DNA of 44,646 bases. It comes from Acidobacteria bacterium 5-1 (GTDB taxonomy: Bacteria > Acidobacteriota > Blastocatellia > Pyrinomonadales > Pyrinomonadaceae). A program made the translations under genes and the position numbers. The stretch spans positions 1 to 44,646 of the forward strand of contig MWZA01000137.1 of the NCBI GenBank assembly GCA_002050455.1, read 5' to 3'. How positions within the stretch are numbered: position 1 is the first letter of the stretch; each line of letters starts with the position of its first letter. Shown here piece after piece: positions 23,918 to 31,848 of the stretch. Under the pieces are notes generated by a model. That model was not told where the DNA came from and searched no databases. It was given only the letters and a program-made list of their open reading frames with translations.

Positions 23918-24238
23918 TTATTCAGCGAACATCTCCGCCAAAACACGCAACACCTCTTCCTGCGTTTCTTCTGCCAACTCGCCTAATTTCTTAACAAGCC
24001 GCGTTTTGTCAACCGTGCGGATTTGGTCTAGCACAATTTGACCTTGACTGCCGCCAAACTCGCATTCAACTCTGGTCGGATACTTCTTGCCTTTAGTTGT
24101 CATTGGGGCAACAATGATAGTTTGAATATGACGGTTCATCTCATCAGGCGAGACAACCAAACACGGGCGCGTCTTTTGAATTTCGCTGCCAAGAGTTGGG
24201 TCAAGCCTGACAAGATAAACTTCAAATCGTTTTACCAT
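23918..24238 (-). CDS. mazF: MazF/PemK-type toxin (cassette gene)
   Basis: 106-residue endoribonuclease toxin that would cut mRNA when free. Family motifs: VYLVRLDPTLGSEIQKTRPC near the start, with the catalytic Arg in TRPCLVVSP, the middle IIVAPMTT, and DQIRTVDKTRL. The ATG at 24238 overlaps the antitoxin stop; an in-frame ATG six bases upstream is also possible. Toxin after antitoxin is the standard order. Confidence 0.93.
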   Translation of the reverse strand: MVKRFEVYLVRLDPTLGSEIQKTRPCLVVSPDEMNRHIQTIIVAPMTTKGKKYPTRVECEFGGSQGQIVLDQIRTVDKTRLVKKLGELAEETQEEVLRVLAEMFAE

Positions 24239-24489
24239 TGCCATTCCGTTTCGTCCCAACTACTCAAATTGCGTGCTTCTTCCGCGTCAATCAACGTATC
24301 ATCGCCGTTTTGCGCCATTGCTTGAAAAGCCGCGTCCCAATTGTCTCGCGGTTGTTGTGCGGCACGAATGACAATTTGACGGTCAAATGCTTCAATTTCG
24401 ACATCTTCCGCCAGCCGACTTTGTTCAAGCAACACTTTCGGAATACGAACACCGAGCGAATTTCCGATTTTTACGATTCGAGTTCTCAT
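24232..24489 (-). CDS. mazE: MazE/AbrB-type antitoxin (cassette gene)
   Basis: 85-residue antitoxin with an N-terminal swapped-hairpin AbrB DNA-binding domain (MRTRIVKIGNSLGVRIPKVL, then LAEDVEIEAFDRQIVIRA) and an acidic tail that binds the toxin (DETEWQW). ATG 24489 chosen; the open frame continues into the attC site but is not coding there. Overlaps mazF by 7 bp. The second complete toxin-antitoxin pair in the array. Confidence 0.93.
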   Translation of the reverse strand: MRTRIVKIGNSLGVRIPKVLLEQSRLAEDVEIEAFDRQIVIRAAQQPRDNWDAAFQAMAQNGDDTLIDAEEARNLSSWDETEWQW

Positions 24490-24563
24490 AGCTACATTGT
24501 AATTACACAGGGCGAGTTTTGTCAAACAACATTTTCCACACCGTTTAGGGAAACAGAGAAGCA

Positions 24564-24677
24564 ACCGAACGCCGGAATTGACGTGGGGCGAAACCGCCAC
24601 CACACAACGTCAGGGAAACCAAAGACCGTTTTGAGAAAGTCGCTGCCCGCGCCCTCACGTCCAATGACTTGTTATGC
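24564..24677 (-). repeat. attC site 5 (after the HExxH gene)
   Basis: 114 bp; minus-strand R'' GCATAAC, R' GTTCGGT. R'' is the complement of R' of site 6 (GTTATGC), a rare variant found only at this cassette's two ends. Confidence 0.93.
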
Positions 24678-24713
24678 CGCGCCGGACGTTGTGCCGCTTG
24701 AGCGTTCCAACAG

Positions 24714-25541
24714 CTAGGCAGCCCAAGCGGTTAGAACACGCTCCACTTCTGCGTGGACATCTTCTCTCAAACGCGCAGCTAATTGCTCGTCCGACAGTTT
24801 TTCATCAGATTGCGGAAACGCTTTCCACAAGCGTTGTAATGCTTCAATGCCGCCCGCCTCGTAAATATGCTTGGCGGCAACGTGAAACCGGCACTGATAC
24901 CAGCCGTAGTTCTGCGCCCCGACATCAATGTATAATCGCTCAAAGTCATCCAGACTGCGATAGCGCAACTCCTCAACTCCCGAATTTGCGACTATCTGCG
25001 GAAAAGTTTCCAGAGCGGGCATTTGCTCAGGCTCTTGGGCGACGACGTAAGCGTGCAGGCAGATGTTGCAGAATAATTCCCTCAACCAAAGGCGCGGAAA
25101 TTCGCGTTCCGCTTGAAGATGAAACAAGTGTCCAATTTCATGCACGGCAAGCAGGTCGAAGAATGATGAAAGGTTAATCGAGCCGTCCGGCTGACCATAT
25201 GCGGCTTGCATCGCTTGTGCCGCAGGCGGCGGAAGAACTTCGACAGGCGGCGACATACTTTGCCAGAAGCCGTTGTCCTGACCGGCTACCGCCAGCGTCC
25301 GCTCGTCGGTGTAATGCGGCATTCCATAGACTGGAAATGCGGCATATTCGTTCCATTGTTCCGGCGTGAGAACTAGCACACGCATCTGCGGCTCAAACTC
25401 GAATGTCGCACCAAAAAAATCATGGGCATTCCGGCAACGCACGGCGATTGATTGCGCCCTCTGTTCAGTCCCCGCGCTGGCGTAAACTGGAAATTGAAAA
25501 TCTTCTAATTCAATAAGATTAGGATATTGCATTAAAGACAT
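24714..25541 (-). CDS. HExxH metalloprotease-like protein (cassette gene)
   Basis: Not assigned to a family. The 275-residue protein has a zinc-peptidase motif H134-E-I-G-H138 (AVHEIGHLFH) preceded by a helix-like stretch, and later aromatic-rich segments (LDDFERLYIDVGAQNYGWYQCRF). No signal peptide or membrane segment. A third metal ligand is not obvious; possible Glu in REFPRLWLRELFCN, as in gluzincins. GGAGAG lies seven bases before the ATG. Likely a cytosolic zinc protease or a related domain; substrate unknown. Confidence 0.75.
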   Translation of the reverse strand: MSLMQYPNLIELEDFQFPVYASAGTEQRAQSIAVRCRNAHDFFGATFEFEPQMRVLVLTPEQWNEYAAFPVYGMPHYTDERTLAVAGQDNGFWQSMSPPVEVLPPPAAQAMQAAYGQPDGSINLSSFFDLLAVHEIGHLFHLQAEREFPRLWLRELFCNICLHAYVVAQEPEQMPALETFPQIVANSGVEELRYRSLDDFERLYIDVGAQNYGWYQCRFHVAAKHIYEAGGIEALQRLWKAFPQSDEKLSDEQLAARLREDVHAEVERVLTAWAA

Positions 25542-25582
25542 CGAAATCTCTCCTTTCTGATACAGACCACATCACTTGAGCG

Positions 25583-25695
25583 GCATAACGGTTGAGTTGA
25601 CGTGGGGCAAAACCGAATACACGCAACTTTGGGTTTGACGGACAACGTGAAAAGAAAGCCGCTGTTTCGCCCTCACGTCCATTGAATTGTTCGGC
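25583..25695 (-). repeat. attC site 6
   Basis: 113 bp; minus-strand R'' GCCGAAC, R' GTTATGC. R'' is the complement of R' of site 7 (GTTCGGC). Confidence 0.93.
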
Positions 25696-25704
25696 ATTCC
25701 GTTA

Positions 25705-26361
25705 TCAAGGAAAAATCTTTTTCGCACGCTTGCCGCTAACCTTTTCATACCAAGTATCTTTCCTGAATTCGCCGTTTTTGTCGGCGACATACAAGCACTC
25801 GTTTTCAATCAACCAAACGTCGTCAATAATCGGCTCAAGTTTGTCATAAGTCAACTCAACCGTGAAAACATTGGCATGGGCATCTTTGACTTTATGAGTT
25901 CCACGATAGCTGGCAAATGCAACATCAAATTTATCAGACTTTGGAATCTCGCAACTTCCGTCTTGGGAAGTTATGCAGCGGAACTTCTCGCCGCTCGTTT
26001 CAACGGAAATCTCCGCATTTGAAACGACTGCGCCGGAAGAATCAACAACAATTATAAGAAAGTTGTTTCGATTTTCAGTGGTTTCTTTAACATTCGGCTC
26101 TCCGCTCGGTCTTGAGGTTTCAGCTTTAATTTTGTTTGCGCCGATAAACTGCCATTTCCCCTCAGTTCTCTGATTGTTAAATAAATCTCCGTCCAATAAT
26201 TGCTCGAAAGTAAAATCAGGATTGATTTTCAAGAATCTGCAAGTGAAAGCGCAATGTTTATAAACGCCAAAGACGGATTTAGATTGCGCCAAAGCCTGTA
26301 AACCATTGACGGCAAGCAAAACCAAAAATAGAGCCAATAATTTTAACAACTTAAATTTCAC
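25705..26361 (-). CDS. Secreted hypothetical protein, 218 residues (cassette gene)
   Basis: Signal peptide at residues 1-26 (KLLKLLALFLVLLAVNGLQA, then LAQ). The mature part has an early FGVYKHCAFTCRFLKINPDF segment with two cysteines, then a carboxypeptidase-regulatory-like beta domain: IIVVDSSGAVVSNAEISVET followed by ITSQDGSCEIPK, and a C-terminal part ending in SGKRAKKIFP. Starts with GTG at 26361; no clear ribosome site. Probably periplasmic or surface-located; function unknown. Confidence 0.75.
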   Translation of the reverse strand: MKFKLLKLLALFLVLLAVNGLQALAQSKSVFGVYKHCAFTCRFLKINPDFTFEQLLDGDLFNNQRTEGKWQFIGANKIKAETSRPSGEPNVKETTENRNNFLIIVVDSSGAVVSNAEISVETSGEKFRCITSQDGSCEIPKSDKFDVAFASYRGTHKVKDAHANVFTVELTYDKLEPIIDDVWLIENECLYVADKNGEFRKDTWYEKVSGKRAKKIFP

Positions 26362-26382
26362 AACTGTTAATCAAGCGCAGAT

Positions 26383-26495
26383 GCCGAACGGTTGAGTTGA
26401 CACGGGGCGAAACCGCCACCACGCAAGTTAAAGGAAACCAAAAAACGCGATAACAAAGTCGCTGTTTCGCCCTCACGTCCAATGACTTGTTCGGT
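26383..26495 (-). repeat. attC site 7 (after FG-GAP gene)
   Basis: 113 bp; minus-strand R'' ACCGAAC, R' GTTCGGC. R'' is the complement of R' of site 8 (GTTCGGT). Confidence 0.93.
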
Positions 26496-26525
26496 GTGGC
26501 GTGATTTTCACCACGCCGTTAATCT

Positions 26526-28292
26526 TTACGGAACAAATACCGCAGGAATTGGTTTGTCATTTGTTATGCCAAATTGCACTGCGCTGAAACCTTGCCCGGA
26601 ACGCAGCATATACCAAACTCCATCACGGAAAACAGCAACATCGGTTTTACCATCGCCATCATAATCAGCCGCAATCGGAATATCATTTGAGATACCAAAC
26701 TGAACAGCATAGAAGCCTTGAGTGCTTCCCAAAATATACCATATGCCTGAACGATAAACGGCTTGGTCGGCTTTTCCGTCGCCATCGTAATCTCCGACTG
26801 TCGGTTTATCTGAAGCAATTCCAAACTGAACAACAGTAAAGCCAGCCGTTGATCCCAACATATACCAAACGCCGTCTCGATAAACGGCAAAGTCTGTTTT
26901 CCCGTCGCCGTCAAAGTCAGCCGGAACAGGTTTGTCCGAAGCGATGCCAAACTGCACGGCATTGAATTGACTGTTAGTCAGATTCCAAGTGAACCACATG
27001 CCGGCGCGATAAACCGCAAGTTCGGCGCGTCCGTCGCCCGTGTAATCGGCGGGAACGGGAACGTCGCTCGCTAATCCGAACTGAAGCGCGTTGAAATTAT
27101 TGTCGGAACTGTTCAGCCAATACCAAATACCATCCCGAAAAACTGCAATGTCGGTCTTGCCATCGCCGTCAAAATCGGCGGGCGCGAGCTTGTCGGTTGA
27201 TAAGCCGAATTGCGTGGCGGTAAAGCCTTGCGTTGAGCGATTCAAATACCAAACCGTGTCGGACGGGCGAAAAACCGCAACATCCGCTTTACCGTCGCCG
27301 TCAAAATCGGCTGCCGTTCGATGCGAATTTAGAAACCAGAGCCGCGCCGTGCTGTCGGTTTTGAAAAAGTTCAAAAGTATGTTGGCGATTTTTTGACGAC
27401 CCGCCGGAGAGGGATGAATACCATCGTCGCTATAGTCAGAGCAAGCCCAGGTCAAACCATCGCTGCGCGGAGTCAAACCGTCAGCCCAAAAATACGGTCC
27501 CCACGCAATCCACGGCGCGGGCGGATTGCTTCCCGTGTAGGCAAGACGCGGATCGCCGTTGATTTGTTCTTCGACCAACTGTTTGACGGCAAATCCGTTT
27601 TGATATGCTCCCATGCCGCGCAGATTTCCGTGATAGCCGCCGTAGGAACGACTTGAAAGATAGAGAACACGGAGATTCGGGTATTTCGATTTGGCAATCA
27701 GCGTAATATCGCGCAAGCGGTCGCGGAGCGTGTTAACGCCCGTCGGAAAAATTCCGAGGTTGTCGCCCGCAATCTGTTGTTTGAGCCAGACAATCTGCAC
27801 CTGCGAAGCGGTAACGCCCGCCTGTGTCAGACGGGTTGCGACGGTCGTCCATGTCGAACTATTCGGGTTAGACCAATCAACCGCGTCTCTCGACCCTTGC
27901 GCTCCGTCAACAATGACGAGATTCGCTCTTTTGCGCGGATCGGCATCGGCAAGCGGCTTAAAGGTGGAAAATTCCTGCGTCGTGTTCGACATCCCGATTG
28001 AGAGCAGAACATATTTGCCGCCCGCGTTCGGCTGTCCGTTGGCATCGAGCGGGCGCACCGCCAACGCCTGCTCAATTCCGCCGCTTTCGTGCGCCGCCGG
28101 ACGAATGTTGCCGCCGCCCGGATACAGCCCGCCCTGTACGCCGTTGTAAGTTCCCGCACCCAAATCATTGAGCGGAATAAGTCCCATCGAAGTTCTCGTG
28201 CAGTCAGCGGCTGACACCTGCCGCAACACAGGTGAAACCGATAACGCATAGCAAAGAATGGAAACGGTTACCAACAAAAATAATTTCTTCAT
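26526..28292 (-). CDS. Secreted SGNH-like/FG-GAP repeat protein (cassette gene)
   Basis: 588 residues: signal peptide (1-28), an N-terminal domain of about 290 residues with an SGNH-hydrolase look (LLSIGMSNTTQEF as block I, and DDGIHPSPAGRQKIA as the Asp-x-x-His block), and then about six VCBS/FG-GAP repeats of 46-47 residues, each with an ADFDGDGKTDIAVFRDGIWY pattern whose Asp residues bind calcium in a beta-propeller. An esterase acting on surface sugars, held by a propeller, is likely. GGAAAGAG precedes the ATG. It is by far the largest cassette gene here; 180 bp without genes lie upstream. Confidence 0.85.
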   Translation of the reverse strand: MKKLFLLVTVSILCYALSVSPVLRQVSAADCTRTSMGLIPLNDLGAGTYNGVQGGLYPGGGNIRPAAHESGGIEQALAVRPLDANGQPNAGGKYVLLSIGMSNTTQEFSTFKPLADADPRKRANLVIVDGAQGSRDAVDWSNPNSSTWTTVATRLTQAGVTASQVQIVWLKQQIAGDNLGIFPTGVNTLRDRLRDITLIAKSKYPNLRVLYLSSRSYGGYHGNLRGMGAYQNGFAVKQLVEEQINGDPRLAYTGSNPPAPWIAWGPYFWADGLTPRSDGLTWACSDYSDDGIHPSPAGRQKIANILLNFFKTDSTARLWFLNSHRTAADFDGDGKADVAVFRPSDTVWYLNRSTQGFTATQFGLSTDKLAPADFDGDGKTDIAVFRDGIWYWLNSSDNNFNALQFGLASDVPVPADYTGDGRAELAVYRAGMWFTWNLTNSQFNAVQFGIASDKPVPADFDGDGKTDFAVYRDGVWYMLGSTAGFTVVQFGIASDKPTVGDYDGDGKADQAVYRSGIWYILGSTQGFYAVQFGISNDIPIAADYDGDGKTDVAVFRDGVWYMLRSGQGFSAVQFGITNDKPIPAVFVP

Positions 28293-28472
28293 AATTTATC
28301 TCTTTCCGGCGCACTATTTGAAATGTAAATGCGAACAGCCTGAATGCTTATTCGTCTTGTTTTAAATTAAATCTTTGTCAGATGACTTTGAAAGACATAC
28401 TTTAGACGTTAGGACGGCTCAGAAAGACGAAGAAATCTCCGGTATCTTCATATTACTTGCAAATAAGAAAAC

Positions 28473-28582
28473 ACCGAACGGTTGAGTTGACATAGCCGCG
28501 CCGGATTCGGTCAACTCTGGGTAAAACGGACAACGCGATAACAAGGTCGCTGGCGCGGCTTATGTCCAATGAATTGTTCGGC
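28473..28582 (-). repeat. attC site 8, with swapped stem
   Basis: 110 bp; minus-strand R'' GCCGAAC, R' GTTCGGT. The ends match the other sites, but the stem reads CATAGCCGCGCC paired with GGCGCGGCTTATG instead of CGTGGGGCGAAAC, again with one extra base in the right arm. R'' is the complement of R' of site 9 (GTTCGGC). Confidence 0.93.
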
Positions 28583-28588
28583 ATTGAG

Positions 28589-29191
28589 TTATTTAGCAAC
28601 CGGCTGTTGAAACCAATGCCATTGTTTGTCAGAGCCTTGCTGCATAACGAAACGATACGGTTTCTCGATTCGATACGGTAAAAACTTTGGTTGATAAGAT
28701 GCAACAACATAAATATCAGCACGGCTGCCGCTCGGAGCTTCTGGAGCGGAAAGCAAACATTTATAATTCGCCTTTTCTCCGGCTTCGATTGTTTTGATTG
28801 GGGGAACAGCTTCTTCGACTGAAATACCGGAAATACTACTGCCGCCTGCAAGAGCAACATTTTTGAAGTAGCAATGAAACATAACGTCGTAAATAGAAAA
28901 TGCGCCGTCATTTGAAATAGAAAACGGAGTCGAAAACGGATCGGTTACGTCAAGAGGAGTCATTGATGAAGAAACAGTTACACGCGAAGCAAAAAACATT
29001 AAACCCCCAACTAAACCAACAACAGTTGACACGCCGACAATTATTTTCCAACTTCGCCGCGCAAACGCTGACAGCAATTTCAAATGTTCTTGCTGCGGTT
29101 GGAGTGGCTTTTTTGATTTTTGTTGGGACATTACTTGTGTTGGCTTTTTTGGTTTGGCTCTGTTATGTCGCCTTTTTCTACTTTTTGGCAT
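28589..29191 (-). CDS. Membrane-anchored hypothetical protein, 200 residues (cassette gene)
   Basis: Not recognised. Very basic N-terminus (PKSRKRRHNRAKPKKP), one membrane segment (about 52-70, IIVGVSTVVGLVGGLMFFA), and a C-terminal beta-rich domain outside the membrane (TDPFSTPFSISNDGAFSIYDVMF onwards). The extracytosolic part looks like an immunoglobulin-like fold. ATG at 29191 is used; a TTG two codons earlier is less likely. No partner gene in the cassette. Confidence 0.7.
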   Translation of the reverse strand: MPKSRKRRHNRAKPKKPTQVMSQQKSKKPLQPQQEHLKLLSAFARRSWKIIVGVSTVVGLVGGLMFFASRVTVSSSMTPLDVTDPFSTPFSISNDGAFSIYDVMFHCYFKNVALAGGSSISGISVEEAVPPIKTIEAGEKANYKCLLSAPEAPSGSRADIYVVASYQPKFLPYRIEKPYRFVMQQGSDKQWHWFQQPVAK

Positions 29192-29212
29192 AGTCAAATG
29201 AAACGAGAAGAT

Positions 29213-29326
29213 GCCGAACGGCTGAGATGACGTGGGGCGAAACCGAATACACGCAAGCTAGGGACAAAAAGACAAGCCGAATAAGAAAGTCGCTGTTTCG
29301 CGCTCACGTCCAATAACTTGTTGTGC
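29213..29326 (-). repeat. attC site 9
   Basis: 114 bp; minus-strand R'' GCACAAC, R' GTTCGGC. R'' is the complement of R' of site 10 (GTTGTGC). Confidence 0.93.
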
Positions 29327-29419
29327 GCGTCTTTGCTTGAAAACTACTTTCGTTTTTTTATGTTACGGTTCTGAGTAGTCTTTAACTGTTTCACTGTTAC
29401 AGGACGCTAGTAGAAGCTA

Positions 29420-29532
29420 TGCACTTTCAGTGCAAGACTTTAGTTCGCTTTCTTTTCTTAATCTGAAAAGAAAAAATCAAGCAAATTTCATTTGCGTTCG
29501 ATTCTTAAAACCTCTGCACTTCCAGTGCAGAG
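29420..29532. repeat. Duplicated TGCACTTYCAGTGCA hairpin
   Basis: The 15-mer occurs at 29420-29434 (T at the variable base) and 29515-29529 (C), the second as part of a nine-pair stem 29512-29532 within the last codons of the 179-residue gene. Both fold into short hairpins. They may help end transcription of the cassette. The rest of the 178 bp between attC site 9 and the gene holds nothing recognisable. Confidence 0.5.
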
Positions 29533-30044
29533 TCGTTTAGTTGTCCATTTTCAAATACCCAAGTTTCCTCAGGAATAAAACCTTCTCCGCGTAATACACG
29601 ATGGCGCGGGAAAAACAACACAACTTTGTTAGGATGCCAAGATACGATTGGCGGAGTGCAAGCGTCAACATACTCAGAAAGTTTCGGTAATTCGTCGCGT
29701 CCCAAAGTAAGAAAGCGTAAGCCGCCGCCCGGACAAGCGTTTCCGCCGCTAACAAATTCAAGAAGAACAATCTCTTTTCCGTCATTCAAACCGCGTTTGT
29801 AATAGGTATGAATTATCGGAATAGCATCAATATTTTCGTCAACAGAGGTTTTCAAAACTATTCTGCCGTCAAGCCTCACTTCGTAGCCGAAATCAATATC
29901 CTTACGCCGTAAAATCTCAAGCAGTCCAGCTTCCGTTGTAAGAGAAGTTTCACGAAAGTCTTTTTCAGTTTCTTGGGCAGTTGCGAAACTAACGGCAAAA
30001 CCTATTACCAATAGCAAGGCAAGGATAAAATTAAAAACTTTCAT
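29505..30044 (-). CDS. Secreted hypothetical protein, 179 residues (cassette gene)
   Basis: Not recognised. Signal peptide at residues 1-23 (KVFNFILALLLVIGFAVSFA, then TAQ). The mature part has IDFGYEVRLDGRIVLKTSVD, a two-cysteine centre (SGGNACPGGGLRF ... VDACTPPIVSWHPNKVVLF) and FPRHRVLRGEGFIPEETWVF. Probably a small periplasmic beta domain with a disulfide. ATG at 30044; the GTG two codons earlier is unlikely. The last codons form a hairpin. Confidence 0.72.
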   Translation of the reverse strand: MKVFNFILALLLVIGFAVSFATAQETEKDFRETSLTTEAGLLEILRRKDIDFGYEVRLDGRIVLKTSVDENIDAIPIIHTYYKRGLNDGKEIVLLEFVSGGNACPGGGLRFLTLGRDELPKLSEYVDACTPPIVSWHPNKVVLFFPRHRVLRGEGFIPEETWVFENGQLNDSALEVQRF

Positions 30045-30072
30045 AAGCACGATGTTTATTTAACCACGAAGC

Positions 30073-30184
30073 GCACAACGGCGGAGTTGACGTGGGCGGA
30101 AACCGCATACACGCAACGTCAGGGTAACGGACAACACCAAATGAAAGTAGCTGTTTCCGCCTCGCGTCCATTGACTTGTTAGGT
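30073..30184 (-). repeat. attC site 10 (after the 179-residue gene)
   Basis: 112 bp; minus-strand R'' ACCTAAC (exact RYYYAAC consensus), R' GTTGTGC. R'' is the complement of R' of site 11 (GTTAGGT). Stem changed together on both sides: CGTGGGCGGAAAC against GTTTCCGCCTCGCG. Confidence 0.93.
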
Positions 30185-30277
30185 TGCGCCCTTTGGTTCA
30201 CATAGCCAAATATCAGCCACACTTTTACTTGCATAGCAAGCTCAGAGCGTAGCTCACACTCAGCACAGATAAGATAT

Positions 30278-30571
30278 TTACTCGTTTGCCCATTTCTGGA
30301 AAAACTCGCCTAGCTTCTCCATGGATACCAGCGGATGCGTTGTCATATGGAAATTATCCACCATCGTTGGACTGAGTAAGTCCATGAGTTCTTCAGCCGA
30401 TTCAACTTCAAAGACAAAGAACCCACCGCGCTTGTCCACAAAGACGCCGCTTGCCGTCATCTTGCCGGAAACCATGATGCGCTGCATCAGTTCTCCTGCT
30501 TCCTGTCGCAAGCGAGGCACTGCATCGCCGATGATTGTGTCAAACGCCTCAAAACTGACAAAGATTTGCAT
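30278..30571 (-). CDS. YciI-like / muconolactone-isomerase-like protein (cassette gene)
   Basis: 97-residue alpha/beta ferredoxin-like fold protein. MQIFVSFEAFDTI opening, the central MVSGKMTASGVFVDKRGGFFVFEVESAEE strand-loop-strand pattern and a C-terminal HPLVSMEKLGEFFQKW are like small dimeric alpha-beta barrel proteins (YciI or muconolactone delta-isomerase). The catalytic residues cannot be confirmed from sequence alone. GAGGTG stands six bases before the ATG at 30571, which decides the start. Confidence 0.65.
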   Translation of the reverse strand: MQIFVSFEAFDTIIGDAVPRLRQEAGELMQRIMVSGKMTASGVFVDKRGGFFVFEVESAEELMDLLSPTMVDNFHMTTHPLVSMEKLGEFFQKWANE

Positions 30572-30680
30572 ATTTTTCACCTCTTCTTGTGGAGTTCTAA
30601 CATGTAATGGAAACAGCTACGTATGCTGAATTCTTTACTCTTGTTTTGCAGTATTATCAAATACTCGCAAGATTTTAGCA

Positions 30681-30794
30681 ACCTAACGGTTGAGATGACG
30701 TGGGGCGAAACCAGCAACAGGCAACGTGAAGGGAAAAAAGTTACCTTGATAAGAGAGTAGCTGTTTCGCCCTCACGTCCATTGAATTGTTCGAC
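30681..30794 (-). repeat. attC site 11 (after carbonic anhydrase)
   Basis: 114 bp; minus-strand R'' GTCGAAC, R' GTTAGGT (exact consensus). R'' is the complement of R' of the short site 12 (GTTCGAC). Confidence 0.93.
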
Positions 30795-30891
30795 GGCGTG
30801 TCGTAGTAATGAGGCACTTAAGTTTTCTACCCTCAAGTGCAGAGCGTCAGCAACGATTACGATATTTTTCGTTCATCGAACATTCGATAAA

Positions 30892-31776
30892 TTACGCCAA
30901 ATGCGAACGCCAGTTACAACTGTTGTAATTGGTCTGTGCGACGCGCAACTCTTCGTCGGTTTCAAAAAAATCAACCGCGCCGCTCGTGATTTCATAATAC
31001 GCGCCGACGACACCAATCTTATTACTCGCCATTGCCGCTTGAATTGCCGGATATTTCTTAATGTTAAAAACTTGCTGGCGCACGTTGGCGATGACGGCTT
31101 CGCGCATTTTGGCTTTGTTGTCGCGGATTTTCGGAATCTTTGACACCGAAGGCACGATTTGATTGAGCAGAGCCTGAATACTCGGCGTTTCCCGCGCACG
31201 GTCGGCGGCGGGCAGCAAAGCGGCTTTGACCGCGCCGCAGCCCTCGTGTCCCATCACGACGACAAGGTGTGTTTTCAGATGATTGACCGCGTATTCGATG
31301 CTGCCCGTTGTTCCCAAATCAACCACGTTACCGGCGATGCGGGTGATAAATAAAGTTCCCAAACCCTGGTCAAAGACAATTTCCGTTGGCACGCGGCTGT
31401 CGGAACAAGCCAGAATGACGGCGAATGGAGTTTGCCCCAGAATCTGGGCGCGACGTTCGGCGGCGGAAAGTTCGGGACGACGCGCCAGTCCGCCGAAAAA
31501 TCGGGCGTTTCCCGTTTTTAACTGGCGCAGTGCTTCCTGCGGAGTGCTGGCAATCGACTCTCGCAGTTGCGCGATTTCCTCCATCGTCGCGCCGCGTTTG
31601 ACGGCATCGGCGATTCTCTGGTCTTGCAAAACATTGTCCGTCGGCAAAGGCGTTGGTGTCGGTGTCGGCGTTTGTCCCTTCGCCGCCAGACCGCCAATTG
31701 CTATTCCGCCCAAAGCCAGCAAACTCTTACAAACATCTCTTCGGTTAATTTTGTTTTCGCTCATTTGTTTTTCCAT
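30892..31776 (-). CDS. Tat-exported beta-carbonic anhydrase (cassette gene)
   Basis: Interconverts CO2 and bicarbonate. The 294-residue protein has zinc ligands Cys124 in ACSDSR, with the Asp126/Arg128 pair, and His177/Cys180 in GHEGCGA, the beta-class pattern. The N-terminus carries a twin-arginine signal, NRRDVCKSLLALGGIAIGGL, and a Pro-Thr linker (QTPTPTPTPLP), so the enzyme acts outside the cytoplasm. ATG at 31776; a second ATG four codons later has a better ribosome site (GGAAAA). First complete cassette at the right end. Confidence 0.9.
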   Translation of the reverse strand: MEKQMSENKINRRDVCKSLLALGGIAIGGLAAKGQTPTPTPTPLPTDNVLQDQRIADAVKRGATMEEIAQLRESIASTPQEALRQLKTGNARFFGGLARRPELSAAERRAQILGQTPFAVILACSDSRVPTEIVFDQGLGTLFITRIAGNVVDLGTTGSIEYAVNHLKTHLVVVMGHEGCGAVKAALLPAADRARETPSIQALLNQIVPSVSKIPKIRDNKAKMREAVIANVRQQVFNIKKYPAIQAAMASNKIGVVGAYYEITSGAVDFFETDEELRVAQTNYNSCNWRSHLA

Positions 31777-31848
31777 ACTATTTCATTATACCGCACACTG
31801 TAACATCACAACACGCCGCGTTCGTAATTTTTGCATATGTCGGAAGCC

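Noticed and set aside
28963-29193. 76-codon plus-strand ORF with a hydrophobic stretch
   Set aside because: Lies wholly antisense to the cassette gene at 28589-29191, against the direction of the array; its membrane-like stretch mirrors the Lys/Gln-rich N-terminus of the real gene.
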